The notes: a model not told the origin generated them from the sequence alone. Shown: positions 37,732 to 46,603, counted from the stretch's first letter. The stretch is 64,000 nt of DNA from CBDFKS01 sp965248905 (GCA_965248905.1 CBDFKS010000004.1:124001-188000), one strand, 5' to 3'. Made by a program: numbers and translations.

Positions 37732-38013
37732 CTACTGCTGGGTAGCGTCCCTCACCGTGTCCCGGGCCAGCCTCTCCTTCCCTGCCTCCATGAACTCTTT
37801 GGTCCATGCATAGTAGGAGTGGGGCTTGATCCCCTCCCGCCTGCACAGGTCACTCACGGTGACCTCGCGGCGGAAGCCCTCCAGCACGATACGAATCTTC
37901 TCTTCCGGGGTGTACTTGCGCCTAGTAGCAGCCTTAACCGTTCTGATGAATGATCTGGCCGCCTCTGTGCGTTCATCAGCGGCCGCTGTTTTACCTGTTT
38001 CTGTCTGGGACAT
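37732..38013 (-). pseudogene. IS3-family orfA with premature stop
   Basis: 93 residues with a helix-turn-helix (EEKIRIVLEGFRREVTVSDLCRREGIKPHSYYAW). Compared with the copy at 52418, a TAG interrupts the frame after DATQQ, before the coiled coil (LKRENGELK) and the A7 slippery site used to make the orfAB fusion. Confidence 0.8.
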
Positions 38014-38123
38014 CTTGGGCTCCTTTATCTGAAGTGCTCTACCTCATCAGGGAGCTGACCCCACCTCAAATCTCTCGGGTTTTTCTACCCCCTCTCTTGT
38101 CCCATTATCGCTGACGGTCTACA

Positions 38124-38299
38124 GTCTGGGCCTGCTCTACCCCCATGCCGCCATACTCCCTCCTCCATACATCATAAGTGTGATCAGACACTCCTATCCT
38201 CCTGACAGCCTCCCTTACGGCGTGCCCTTGCTGCACCAGCACGTCCACCTCCCGCAGCTTCCCTATGATCTGCTCCGGCGTATATCCCTCCCTCGGCAT
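38124..38299 (-). pseudogene. orfA fragment of a second IS3-type element
   Basis: About 58 residues (YTPEQIIGKLREVDVLVQQGHAVREA and IGVSDHTYDVWRREYGGMGVEQAQ), an IS3-type helix-turn-helix orfA. It is cut at 38123 by the tip of IS3 copy A. Confidence 0.75.
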
Positions 38300-38344
38300 C
38301 CGTCCCCCCTTTCTACATATCCAGTGTGCGAGTTTATCTCTGGA

Positions 38345-38660
38345 CTAGTTTTCGTGGGTCAGGTCACCGTGGCCGATCAGTCTGGATAGGGCCTCCTCCC
38401 GGATCGCGTCGGCACGCTGCACGGTGTGCTCCACCCAGAAACGGGCGTCTCGCTCATCCGTAGCTGCTATGTCGGCCAACGTCTCGTCCAATAGGTTGTC
38501 GCCGACGGGGGTGGCATCGATCAGGATCAGCTTTTCCAAGTCGGTGTCGATGCGGTTCTCCAACGCCAGGTCCATCAGCACGCCGCCAGCGAGAGCACAA
38601 TTCGTGACCTGTAGGGCACCCGCGCGAACATCCCGTCGTATTCGAGCAGGGCAGGATAAT
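38345..38660 (-). pseudogene. GPP34 family pseudogene
   Basis: MLMDLALENRIDTDLEKLILIDATPVGDNLLDETLAD... closely matches the intact GPP34 at 35746 for about 75 residues. Upstream (38582-38660) the match continues as NCALAGG and GMFARVPYRS but with a frame change. The C-terminal half is missing beyond 38345, next to IS sequence. Confidence 0.75.
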
Positions 38661-38771
38661 TTCCTCGCTCCGGTCGGAATGACAGGTTAGTTGTTCCAAT
38701 GACAATCGAAAGACCTCGAGGATGTCCCTGGTATTATTGACCTTGTTCTTATTTTCGCTTAAATTAGAAAG

Positions 38772-38880
38772 GCCCTAGGTCCCGTGGGAGGTTTGATCCT
38801 GGTCGCAGCGGCCAGCGTAGTACATTTCTTCGTTGTGGATGTGGTAAAGAAGCGGTGGAAGATTGACGACTCGATGGGTA
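38772..38880 (+). pseudogene. Amt-like ammonium transporter remnant upstream of cassette 1
   Basis: ALGPVGGLILVAAASVVHFF followed by VVDVVKKRWKIDDSMG resembles the GPVGALI...VKKRLKIDDSLG segment before the last helices of Amt transporters. The Amt signature histidine region is absent. It lies just upstream of the STAS gene, as a similar remnant does in cassette 2. Confidence 0.45.
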
Positions 38881-39003
38881 TTCTGATAGGGATTCAGGCT
38901 CTAGGGCGTAGTTGCAACTCAGTAACCTCACCATGTAGAAAAGCAGAATCGAGAGCAGAGCGACACACAGGATCACATCCGTAACCTTAGGGAGATAGGT
39001 GAA

Positions 39004-39342
39004 ATGGAACTTGAAACCGAGCGGCAAGGTGATACTTTAATCGCAAAGACGGGTGGGAGGGTCGATGGGGCCAATGCCCGTGAATTCCAGAGCGCCTTGG
39101 AGGCTGCGATAGACGATAATACGAGTGCTGTAATCTTGGATATGGAGCGGCTGTCGTATATCAGTAGCGCGGGGCTACGGGTGATCCTGTTGACCGCCAA
39201 ATCGTTGCAGGGGCGGAACGCGAAATTTGCGGTCTGTTCGCTATCGGAATCGATCCAAGAGGTCTTCGAGATCAGTGGTTTCGACAAGATCATTTCCATC
39301 CACCCGTCTCAGGCCGAGGCCCTGGCCGCATTCAACGACTGA
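39004..39342 (+). CDS. STAS-domain anti-sigma factor antagonist (cassette 1)
   Basis: 112 residues, one STAS domain. LDMERLSYISSAGLRVIL holds the serine that is phosphorylated in SpoIIAA/RsbV-type proteins (near residue 58). The leader TTAGGGAGATA before the ATG is shared with copy 2. Unphosphorylated STAS proteins of this kind bind RsbW-like kinases or other targets. No sigma factor is seen nearby, so the output may lie elsewhere. Separated from its partner genes by IS1182 copy 2. Confidence 0.88.
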   Translation: MELETERQGDTLIAKTGGRVDGANAREFQSALEAAIDDNTSAVILDMERLSYISSAGLRVILLTAKSLQGRNAKFAVCSLSESIQEVFEISGFDKIISIHPSQAEALAAFND

Positions 39343-39466
39343 TTGGCCCCATGCGCAGGTTGCCCGGCTGCGACGACGGCGCCTTCTGGGATGGGCCGAC
39401 TCCGCCGAAAGACATGGACTCGCACGTGGAGTTGATTTACGCCGGGTTTTTCCCAGGCTAACAAGG

Positions 39467-41451
39467 TTGATTCTCTCGTAAAAACCCCTTGCCATCCTGG
39501 GGCAAGGCAGGGATAATGTGGGGAAGCGGCGAGGTGCTGCACCTGGGCGAGGGAGGGGAGGATGTTCCGAATACGAGACCCGCAAGGGAGCCTCTGGCAG
39601 TCCCAGTTCCTGGTGACGCCGAAGAAGGCTAAGCGCCTGGAGAGAAGTTGGGCCGAGGTTTTCCGAAACGAGGCGCTCCCCCTGATTGACGAGGAGCGCT
39701 TTGCTCCCATGTACTGCGCCGACAACGGCCGTCCCAACCGGGCGGTGCAGACCGTCCTCGGGGTCCACCTTCTCAAAGAGATGTTCAACCTCACCGACGA
39801 TGAAGCCCTGGAACAACTAGAGTTCAACCTGCTCTGGCACCACGCCCTGCGGCTGGACATCGAGGAGACCCACCTGCCCCAGAAGACCCTCCACAACTTC
39901 CGAGTTCGCCTGATGCAGCACGACGGTGGCCGGCTGGCTTTCCAGGAGACCACGGACCGGATCATCCAGGCGCTGGGCATACGCACCGGAAAGCAACGGC
40001 TGGACTCCACCCACATCATGAGCAACATCGCCACACTCACCCGGCTGGGCCTGTTCTGTGAGACGATGCGGTTGTTCCTGCGGACCTTGCGCCGGGAGCA
40101 CCCAGAGCTTCGCCCTGTGGTTCCGGAGGGCGTCCTGGGGCGCTATTTGAAGGAAGAAGACGAGGCGACCCACTACGAGGACGCCCGCTCGGGGGAGGGT
40201 CGGCGACGCCTTTCGGTCTGTGCCCGGGACCTCTACCGGCTGGTGGACCGGTTCCGTGGCACGACTGCTGCCCAGCTGGAGGAGTACCGGCTGCTGGAGC
40301 GGCTGCTGCGGGAGCAATGCCATGTGGGCAAACACCGGGACGGGCGCCCCGGGGACGATGACGACGATGCTGGGGAAGGCAAGGCGCCCGTGGTCCTGAA
40401 GGACCCGAAGCAGGTGTCCGCCGACTCGCTGCAATCGCCCCACGACCCGGATGTGACCTACAGCGGCCACAAGGGGAAGGGGTACGAGGTGCAGGTGGCG
40501 GAGACCTGCCACGAGGAGAACGCCACCCAGCTCATCACCCACGTGGAGGTGACCCCCTCGAGTGGGAGCGACACAGACGTGAGCGTGCCGGTCGTTGACG
40601 GGCTCGCGGAGCGGAAGGTCCGACCGGACGAGCTCTTCGCCGACACGGCGTATGGCTCGGGCCGCAACGCCTTCGAAGCCTCGCGCCGGGGAACGGAACT
40701 GGTAAGCCCGGTGGCGGGGTCGGCGCCGGGGAACTCGCACGAAGGAGAGCGTGACGGACCACCGCCGCTCACCGCCGCGGACTTCCAGATCGACGTCACA
40801 GGGGAGCAGGCCACGGTGTGCCCCGCCGGCCACCCGTCCACCTTAGAGTACGAGCTGGAGGATGCGCCGGAGCGGGTAGAGGTCCACTTTGCCAGGACAA
40901 CATGCGAGCCCTGCCCCTTGCGGTCCCGTTGCCCAGTGAAGCTGGACCGGCGTGCGGGGGCCTACGTCCTCAAGGCGGACCTGGTGAAGGTGAACATCGA
41001 GCGGCGCCGGAGGGCCGAGGCCACCGTGGAGTGGCGCAAGCGGTATGCCATAAGGGCCGGGATCGAGGGAACGAACTCCGAGCTGAAGCGCGCCCACGGG
41101 CTTGGGCGCTTGCGGGTGCGAGGGGGCCGTCGGGTGCGGCTTGCCGTCTACCTGAAGGCGTTGGCGTGCAACTTCAAGCGGATGGTCCATGCACGCCTAG
41201 TGGAGATGGAGAACACGGCTCAGCGGGCGGTCGGGACGATACCTGCGGTCGCGGCCGCATGAGGGCGCCGCTCCACAACTTCCACCGGGTGCCCTGAGCC
41301 ACGGAAGGGGTACCCGCAAGGGATCACGCTTGTCCTGAGGGCAGCAGATGGGGCGGTGAGGCAGCAGCCGGCATCTCGTGGACTCCTCCGCTCCAGACCA
41401 CCTTCGCACGCCAGGGCTCATCTCAAACAGGCCTTGTTACGAGGGAATCAA
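39467..41451 (+). mobile_element. IS1182-family element, copy 2
   Basis: 1985 bp with terminal repeats TTGATTCTCTCGTAA (39467) and the complement of TTGATTCCCTCGTAA (ending 41451). It sits between the STAS gene and the rest of cassette 1. A subterminal hairpin CCTTGCC...GGCAAGG lies at about 39488-39509. No clear target duplication. Confidence 0.9.
39562..41262 (+). CDS. IS1182 family transposase
   Basis: 566 residues, identical in translation to the copy on the opposite strand at 32940. Same DUF772 and DDE motifs. It is transcribed toward the RR-SpoIIE gene, so read-through could drive the rest of cassette 1. Confidence 0.95.
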   Translation: MFRIRDPQGSLWQSQFLVTPKKAKRLERSWAEVFRNEALPLIDEERFAPMYCADNGRPNRAVQTVLGVHLLKEMFNLTDDEALEQLEFNLLWHHALRLDIEETHLPQKTLHNFRVRLMQHDGGRLAFQETTDRIIQALGIRTGKQRLDSTHIMSNIATLTRLGLFCETMRLFLRTLRREHPELRPVVPEGVLGRYLKEEDEATHYEDARSGEGRRRLSVCARDLYRLVDRFRGTTAAQLEEYRLLERLLREQCHVGKHRDGRPGDDDDDAGEGKAPVVLKDPKQVSADSLQSPHDPDVTYSGHKGKGYEVQVAETCHEENATQLITHVEVTPSSGSDTDVSVPVVDGLAERKVRPDELFADTAYGSGRNAFEASRRGTELVSPVAGSAPGNSHEGERDGPPPLTAADFQIDVTGEQATVCPAGHPSTLEYELEDAPERVEVHFARTTCEPCPLRSRCPVKLDRRAGAYVLKADLVKVNIERRRRAEATVEWRKRYAIRAGIEGTNSELKRAHGLGRLRVRGGRRVRLAVYLKALACNFKRMVHARLVEMENTAQRAVGTIPAVAAA

Positions 41452-41524
41452 GGTTCCCGTTCGGTCACCAAGGAATTGAGAAGAGTTATGTAAAGGTAAG
41501 ATAGAAGCGCGCGGGATGACATCG

Positions 41525-42691
41525 ATGCAAGAATCGTACAAAATCCTGGTGGTTGACGACGAGCCTGACCTGGAACCCCTCATGCTGCAGCGGATGCGCC
41601 GGGACATACGGGCGGGCCGCTACGAGTTCGTCTTCGCCCAGAACGGCGTAGAGGCTTTGGAGAAGCTGAACCAGGACGACGGCATCGACATGGTGCTTTC
41701 GGACATCAACATGCCTCAGATGGACGGTCTCACCCTGCTGGAGCAGATACCCAAGGTAGACCCCAATATCCGGGCGGTGATAATTTCGGCCTACGGCGAT
41801 ATGAAGAACATACGCACCGCCATGAACCGCGGCGCATTTGACTTCGTCACCAAACCCCTAGACTTTGAAGACCTACGGGTGACTATCGACCGGACGCTGC
41901 GCAATATGGCCGAATGGCGCGAGGCTCTCGAGTCCCGCGACCAGTTGTTGGCTCTGCAGAACGAGTTGGACGTGGCCAGGGGGATGCAGCAGTCCATCCT
42001 TCCGACCCGGTTTCCCCAAGACCCGGGCTACACCGTTTACGGCAAGATGCAGGCGGCGCGCAACGTGGGGGGCGATTTCTTTGACGTAATACAGCTGAAC
42101 GGCGGGCGCATCGGCCTTGCCGTGGCCGACGTGTCGGACAAGGGTGTGCCGGCGGCCCTCTTCATGATGTCCAGCCGCACTCTGTTGAAGGGCGCTGCTA
42201 TCGGCCTTGCTTTACCCGGTGAGGTGCTCCGGGAAGTCAACGATTTGCTGCTGGAGGACAACGAGGGCAGTATGTTCGTTACCGTTCTGTATGCGGTGTA
42301 CGATCCTTCCAATAGAAAGCTGACCTATGCTAACGGCGGACACAACAGTCCCCTGGTAGTCCACGCCGACGGGGCATCCGCCTTGCTCCCCTTGACCGAC
42401 GGGATAGCCCTGGGGATTGTGCCCGGCCTTCCTTACCAGCAGAACACGGTTACCTTGTCCCCCGGAGATACGGTTATCTTCTACACGGACGGCGTGACTG
42501 AGGCTATGAATGGCGAAGAGGAACAGTTTGGGCTGGACCCTCTGAGCGAATTCTTTCAGGCCAATCCCCCCCAGGACCCTGAACAGGCCACCGCGACGGT
42601 TTTTGAAGCGGTAAACGCCTTTGCGGGCGACACCCCCCAGTCCGACGATATTACCTGCCTAGTCCTTTATTGCAGCGAGGCTTCCTCTTGA
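41525..42691 (+). CDS. response regulator fused to SpoIIE/PP2C phosphatase (cassette 1)
   Basis: 388 residues from the ATG that aligns with the copy 2 start; ATG at 41516 adds 3 residues. The receiver domain (1-130) has ILVVDDEPD, the phospho-acceptor in LSDINMPQMDG near residue 60 and FVTKPLDFEDL. A short helix (EWREALESRDQLLALQNELD) leads to a PP2C domain with NVGGDFFDV, VADVSDKGVPAALFM, YTDGVTEAMN and DDITCLVLY, all metal-binding aspartates kept. RsbU-type output: it should dephosphorylate the STAS protein when its receiver is phosphorylated. Its TGA overlaps the TTG start of the next gene. Confidence 0.92.
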   Translation: MQESYKILVVDDEPDLEPLMLQRMRRDIRAGRYEFVFAQNGVEALEKLNQDDGIDMVLSDINMPQMDGLTLLEQIPKVDPNIRAVIISAYGDMKNIRTAMNRGAFDFVTKPLDFEDLRVTIDRTLRNMAEWREALESRDQLLALQNELDVARGMQQSILPTRFPQDPGYTVYGKMQAARNVGGDFFDVIQLNGGRIGLAVADVSDKGVPAALFMMSSRTLLKGAAIGLALPGEVLREVNDLLLEDNEGSMFVTVLYAVYDPSNRKLTYANGGHNSPLVVHADGASALLPLTDGIALGIVPGLPYQQNTVTLSPGDTVIFYTDGVTEAMNGEEEQFGLDPLSEFFQANPPQDPEQATATVFEAVNAFAGDTPQSDDITCLVLYCSEASS

Positions 42692-43107
42692 GCGCGAAGT
42701 TGCACCTAACTATAGAGACCAGGCTGGAGGAACTGGAGCGCCTCTCCAGCGCTATAGAGGACCTCGGGAGGGGTGACAACTGGCCTTTCTCCCTCGCCTT
42801 TCAGGTCAATCTGGCCCTGGAGGAGTTGTGGCTTAACGTGGTGAACCACGGCCACGACGGAGGCTTCCACAAGGTTGAAATCGAATTGACCTCGGAAGCG
42901 GAGGCCGTGACCATTGAGATCACGGACGATGGTAAGCCCTTCGACCCGTTGAATGACGCGCCGGTACCGGATGTGATGGGGTCCCTGGACGACAGACCGG
43001 TCGGGGGCCTAGGTATTCATTTGGTACGTACGATGATGGATAAGGTGCGGTATAAACGGGAGGAGCGTAGAAACCATCTGATTCTGGTTAAGCGTAGGGT
43101 TGAGTGA
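42688..43107 (+). CDS. RsbW-like anti-sigma/serine kinase (cassette 1)
   Basis: 139 residues from a TTG at 42688, chosen because it makes a TTGA overlap with the phosphatase stop, as GTGA does in copy 2. HATPase_c fold of the RsbW/SpoIIAB type: LALEELWLNVVNHGHDGG (N-box), EITDDGKPFDP (G1) and VGGLGIHLVRTMMDKV (G2). It should phosphorylate the STAS serine and be opposed by the PP2C gene upstream. The next gene starts in GTGA overlap. Confidence 0.9.
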   Translation: MSAKLHLTIETRLEELERLSSAIEDLGRGDNWPFSLAFQVNLALEELWLNVVNHGHDGGFHKVEIELTSEAEAVTIEITDDGKPFDPLNDAPVPDVMGSLDDRPVGGLGIHLVRTMMDKVRYKREERRNHLILVKRRVE

Positions 43108-44399
43108 GGGGAATCCCCCGGTTACCAACAGACGTACTCTTTGTGCTGGGCATCGGGGGAGGCGTGGCTCTTACGGTGGCCATCAGCCTGGCAGTCTGGT
43201 TTTTGCTCGGCGGCACGGATGCCAGCCAGAACGGCGCGAGGGCAACCGGCGCCGGCGAGATGGTCCCTACGCCTGAAGATAGCAAACCACCTCCTGTGGA
43301 AACTGGGGTCTCCGACCAGCGCATTCTCTTTGGCCAGTCGGCTGCCTTTAGCGGCCCCGCCCAGGAGCTTGGAATCAATATGAGGGAAGGCATCCTGGCG
43401 GCCTTCAAGGAGGCGAACGACGCCGGTGGCGTCCATGGCAGGATGGTGGAACTGACGTCGCGTGACGACGTCTACGAACCGGAAGCCGCCATCGCCAACA
43501 CCACCAGCCTGATAAAAGAGGAGGGGATTTTCGCGCTGATCGGCGCCGTGGGCACCCCCACCTCGCGCTCGGCGCTCCCGGTGGCCGAGGCTAGTGGGGT
43601 CCCCTACATTGCCCCCTTTACCGGCGCGGCCTTTCTGCGGGACGCCAAGTGGGAAACCGTGATCAACCTGCGGGCCTCTTACGACCAGGAGACAGAAGAG
43701 ATGGTGGCCCGGTTGACGGAGGACTTGGGGATCAAACACATTGGCATAATGTACCAGGACGACTCCTATGGCCGCGCGGGCTACCAGGGGGTCATGAGCG
43801 CTCTGGAGCATCGGAACATGAAACCGGCGGCGATTGGGCTGTATACGCGGAATACCCTGGCGGTGAAGACGGCCCTTCTGGATTTGAGTCAGGGATCTCC
43901 CGAAGCGGTGATCCTGGTAGGCGCCTATCAGCCCGTAGCGGAGCTCATCGAGTGGGCGCGTCACACCGGGTTGGACTCCGTTTTCATGACCATCTCTTTC
44001 GTGGGCAGCAACGCGTTGGCCACCGAGTTGGGGCCCGACGGCGCCGGGGTCTTCGTAACCCAGGTGGTGCCTTTCCCAACGGATGATTCCATACCCATCG
44101 TTGCTTCCTACCTCAACGCTCTAGCGGCCTACGGTCCCGACGCCGCGCCCGGCTTCGTCTCCTTCGAAGGCTATCTGGCGGGCCGCTTGGCCATCGCCGG
44201 TCTGGAGAGTTGCGGGTGGGAGGTGGACCGGGCCTGCTTCCTGGACAGCCTGCACAGCCCGGATATCACCAACCTCGACGGATTCCAGCTCCGCTATGGG
44301 GACGATGACAACCAAGGATCCGACGCAGTCTTTCTGACCGTGATCGGGTCCGACGGCCGTTACCACTCCATCGATAGTTTGCAGGACGCAGGGCGGTGA
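43104..44399 (+). CDS. membrane-anchored type I periplasmic-binding protein (Peripla_BP_6), cassette 1
   Basis: 431 residues from a GTG. An N-terminal TM anchor (VLFVLGIGGGVALTVAISLA) with no lipobox is followed by a disordered linker and a LivJ/amide-binding-like fold (ILFGQSAAFSGPAQELGINM; GGVHGRMVELTSRDDVYEP; FALIGAVGTPTSRSALPVA; GIMYQDDSYGRAGYQGV). No ABC permease or ATPase is nearby, and it sits between the partner-switch genes and the kinase. A ligand-sensing role feeding the histidine kinase is therefore inferred. GTGA overlap at both ends. Confidence 0.88.
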   Translation: MRGIPRLPTDVLFVLGIGGGVALTVAISLAVWFLLGGTDASQNGARATGAGEMVPTPEDSKPPPVETGVSDQRILFGQSAAFSGPAQELGINMREGILAAFKEANDAGGVHGRMVELTSRDDVYEPEAAIANTTSLIKEEGIFALIGAVGTPTSRSALPVAEASGVPYIAPFTGAAFLRDAKWETVINLRASYDQETEEMVARLTEDLGIKHIGIMYQDDSYGRAGYQGVMSALEHRNMKPAAIGLYTRNTLAVKTALLDLSQGSPEAVILVGAYQPVAELIEWARHTGLDSVFMTISFVGSNALATELGPDGAGVFVTQVVPFPTDDSIPIVASYLNALAAYGPDAAPGFVSFEGYLAGRLAIAGLESCGWEVDRACFLDSLHSPDITNLDGFQLRYGDDDNQGSDAVFLTVIGSDGRYHSIDSLQDAGR

Positions 44400-46603
44400 A
44401 AGAACACCTGAAACGGCTTCTACAAAGCGGCTCTCGTATCTCCACCCAACTCCACGTGGCTATCTGGGGAGCGGTGTCCCTGACCGTATGCGCCAGCCTG
44501 GTGGGCTGGTTATCGTTCAACCGGGTAGGAGATGTACAGAGCCGTGTGAATGAGGGCAGTATCCCGGATATTGCGGCCGCGTTCGAGGTGGCCCAGTACA
44601 GCGGCATACTGGCGGCCGCGGCCCCACGCCTGACGACCGCCGTGACAGAGGAAGAGTTTGACCAGGTGGGCCTTAGCATCGATAAGGCATACAGGGATTT
44701 TGAGCAGCAGTTGGCCCTTTTGGAGGAAGGGAACGCAGGGGATGAGAGCTTTGCCAGGATTCGCGACCACGTCGAAAATCTGGTTTTTAACATCGAGGCC
44801 ATCAAGGAGGAGACCCGCGAGTCCGGTGCACTGACTGTGGGTAGCGAAGCCCTCGGAGCCGAGTTGGCGGAACTACGCGCTCAGTTGGACGGCATCGTCG
44901 TTCCTGCAATCGACGACCAGCTTTACTACACAATGACTGGTTATCGCAACCTTCTGGAGCCTCCGGTGTCGCGCTCGGAACATTTCTCGGAGGAGGAGTT
45001 CGGCCGCTACCGGCATCTGGCTCAATTGCAGGTGGACGGCAACATTGCGGTGGAGCTTTTGGCAACCGCCTTCACTCTTTCGGAGGCGTCGCTGATCGAG
45101 CCGCTGCGGGAGCGGTTCGAGGCTGCCGCCAGCCGCATAGAGCGGACCCTCGCAGCTCTCGAAGAATCCCAGCTACGGGCCGAAGTGTCCCCCATATTCA
45201 CCAGACTGTTCAAGTTGGGAATTGGGGAGGGAAGCGGCTTTGACTTGCTAGCCCAGCGGCTGACCCTGGCGGAGAGTCAACAGGACCTGGTAGTAAGTAA
45301 CCGCGACATCGCCGTTGACTTGGTGGAGGAAGTGAACGGGCTGGTGAACACGGCCCGGGCCAGTGCACAGATGGCGACCCAAGCTTCCAGTGACGCGATA
45401 CAGACGGGTCGCACTCTCCTTCTGGCCATTAGCGGCATAAGCGTTGCCGGCGCTTTGCTCATCGCCTGGCTTTTCGTGGGGCGGATACTGGTGCGTCGCC
45501 TGAAACTAATATCGGATTGGATGCGGCGCATGGCTGAGGGCGACCTGGAGGCCACAGTTAAGATCGAGGGTCGGGATGAGGTGGCCGAAATGGCTGCTGC
45601 TTTGGAGGTCTTCCGTCGTCATGCTCTAGAGGTCCAACGTTTGAATTTGGTGGAAAAGCTAGCGGACGAGCTGAAAGGCAAGAACGAGGAACTGGAGGTT
45701 GTGCTGGAGGACCTACGCTTGGCGCAGGATCAGATTGTCATGCGCGAAAAGCTGGCAGCTCTGGGTGAGCTGACGGCGGGGGTAGCCCACGAGATACGGA
45801 ACCCGTTGAACTTCGTCAACAACTTCTCCGAGGTTTCGGAAGAGCTGGTCAAGGAACTGCAAGAAGTCCTAAAGGAAGAGGGCGCGACGCTAACCGACGA
45901 ACAGAGAGGGCTGCTTGAAGACATCTTCGGAGACTTGAGCGACAATCTGGGACGCATCCGGTCCCACGGGGAACGGGCTAACCGCATCGTCCAGGACATG
46001 CTTCAGATGGGTAGAGACTCGGGGGAGGTGCAGGCTACCAACATCAACAATCTCCTCGACGAACACGCGCGCCTGGCTTACCACAGCGCCCGGGCCTCCG
46101 ACTCAAATTTCCAGTTGGACCTGCAGCAGGACTTCGACCCGGAGATGGGCGAACTTGAAGTAATTCCCCAGGACTTTGGGCGGGTCTTTCTGAACATGGT
46201 GAGCAACGCCTGCTATGCCACCGACGAGAAGCGCCGCTCAGTCACAGAGGCGAATGGCGGCTCCTACATGCCAACCCTGCTGCTGACCACCCACCGAGGA
46301 GAGGAGCATGCGGAAATCCGCATAAGGGATAATGGAAACGGGATTCCCCCGGACGCCATAGAGAAGATCTTCAACCCCTTCTTCACCACTAAGCCCACCA
46401 ACGAGGGCACCGGCCTGGGCCTCGCCATGTCCAACGACATCGTGCGAAAACACGGCGGCGTCATTCGCGTCGAGTCAGAACCGGGCCAGTTCACCGAGAT
46501 GATTGTCGAGCTGCCCCTGACGCCGCCCTCGACGGTCCCGGAAGAGGAAACGGCAGCGGTGGCGGCGCAAGGTGACGACCCATCTTCGGAACTCGCCCCT
46601 TAG
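44396..46603 (+). CDS. HAMP-containing sensor histidine kinase (cassette 1)
   Basis: 735 residues from a GTG. TM1 near residues 20-42; an extracytoplasmic, mostly helical domain of about 300 residues; TM2 near 340-362 (LLLAISGISVAGALLIAWLF); HAMP (RRLKLISDWMRRMAEGDLEA); a coiled coil; HisKA with the histidine in GVAHEIRNPLNF near residue 465; HATPase_c with MVSNACYA, IRDNGNGIPP and FFTTKPTNEGTGLGLAMS. It likely receives the signal from the upstream binding protein and phosphorylates the receiver of the phosphatase. Acidic tail after residue 715. Confidence 0.92.
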   Translation: MKEHLKRLLQSGSRISTQLHVAIWGAVSLTVCASLVGWLSFNRVGDVQSRVNEGSIPDIAAAFEVAQYSGILAAAAPRLTTAVTEEEFDQVGLSIDKAYRDFEQQLALLEEGNAGDESFARIRDHVENLVFNIEAIKEETRESGALTVGSEALGAELAELRAQLDGIVVPAIDDQLYYTMTGYRNLLEPPVSRSEHFSEEEFGRYRHLAQLQVDGNIAVELLATAFTLSEASLIEPLRERFEAAASRIERTLAALEESQLRAEVSPIFTRLFKLGIGEGSGFDLLAQRLTLAESQQDLVVSNRDIAVDLVEEVNGLVNTARASAQMATQASSDAIQTGRTLLLAISGISVAGALLIAWLFVGRILVRRLKLISDWMRRMAEGDLEATVKIEGRDEVAEMAAALEVFRRHALEVQRLNLVEKLADELKGKNEELEVVLEDLRLAQDQIVMREKLAALGELTAGVAHEIRNPLNFVNNFSEVSEELVKELQEVLKEEGATLTDEQRGLLEDIFGDLSDNLGRIRSHGERANRIVQDMLQMGRDSGEVQATNINNLLDEHARLAYHSARASDSNFQLDLQQDFDPEMGELEVIPQDFGRVFLNMVSNACYATDEKRRSVTEANGGSYMPTLLLTTHRGEEHAEIRIRDNGNGIPPDAIEKIFNPFFTTKPTNEGTGLGLAMSNDIVRKHGGVIRVESEPGQFTEMIVELPLTPPSTVPEEETAAVAAQGDDPSSELAP

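Larger units (their letters stand above)
36570..38123 (-). mobile_element. IS3-family element, copy A (decayed)
   Basis: About 1.55 kb. Left tip TGTTGGCAACCAGCAAAAGTGA (36570) and right tip, read inward, TGTAGACCGTCAGCGATAAT (38123) are imperfect inverted repeats sharing CAGC...GGGACA-like inner parts. It carries orfA and orfB. The same tips occur at 50993/53317, 46654, 63639 and 63675, so several copies share this window. It is inserted in the remnant of another IS3-type element at 38124. Confidence 0.82.
38772..46603 (+). repeat. inverted duplication: signalling cassette copy 1
   Basis: Gene order Amt remnant, STAS, RR-SpoIIE, RsbW-like, binding protein, histidine kinase repeats in reverse orientation at 57626-63440. 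By eye about three quarters of aligned residues match, so the copies are paralogues, not a recent duplication. Copy 1 contains an IS1182 insertion; copy 2 contains a nonsense codon. Confidence 0.9.

Noticed and set aside
32751..41451. Classical composite transposon with target duplication
   Set aside because: Flanking bases of either IS1182 copy, or of the whole unit, do not form a direct repeat, also not after allowing for inversion between copies.
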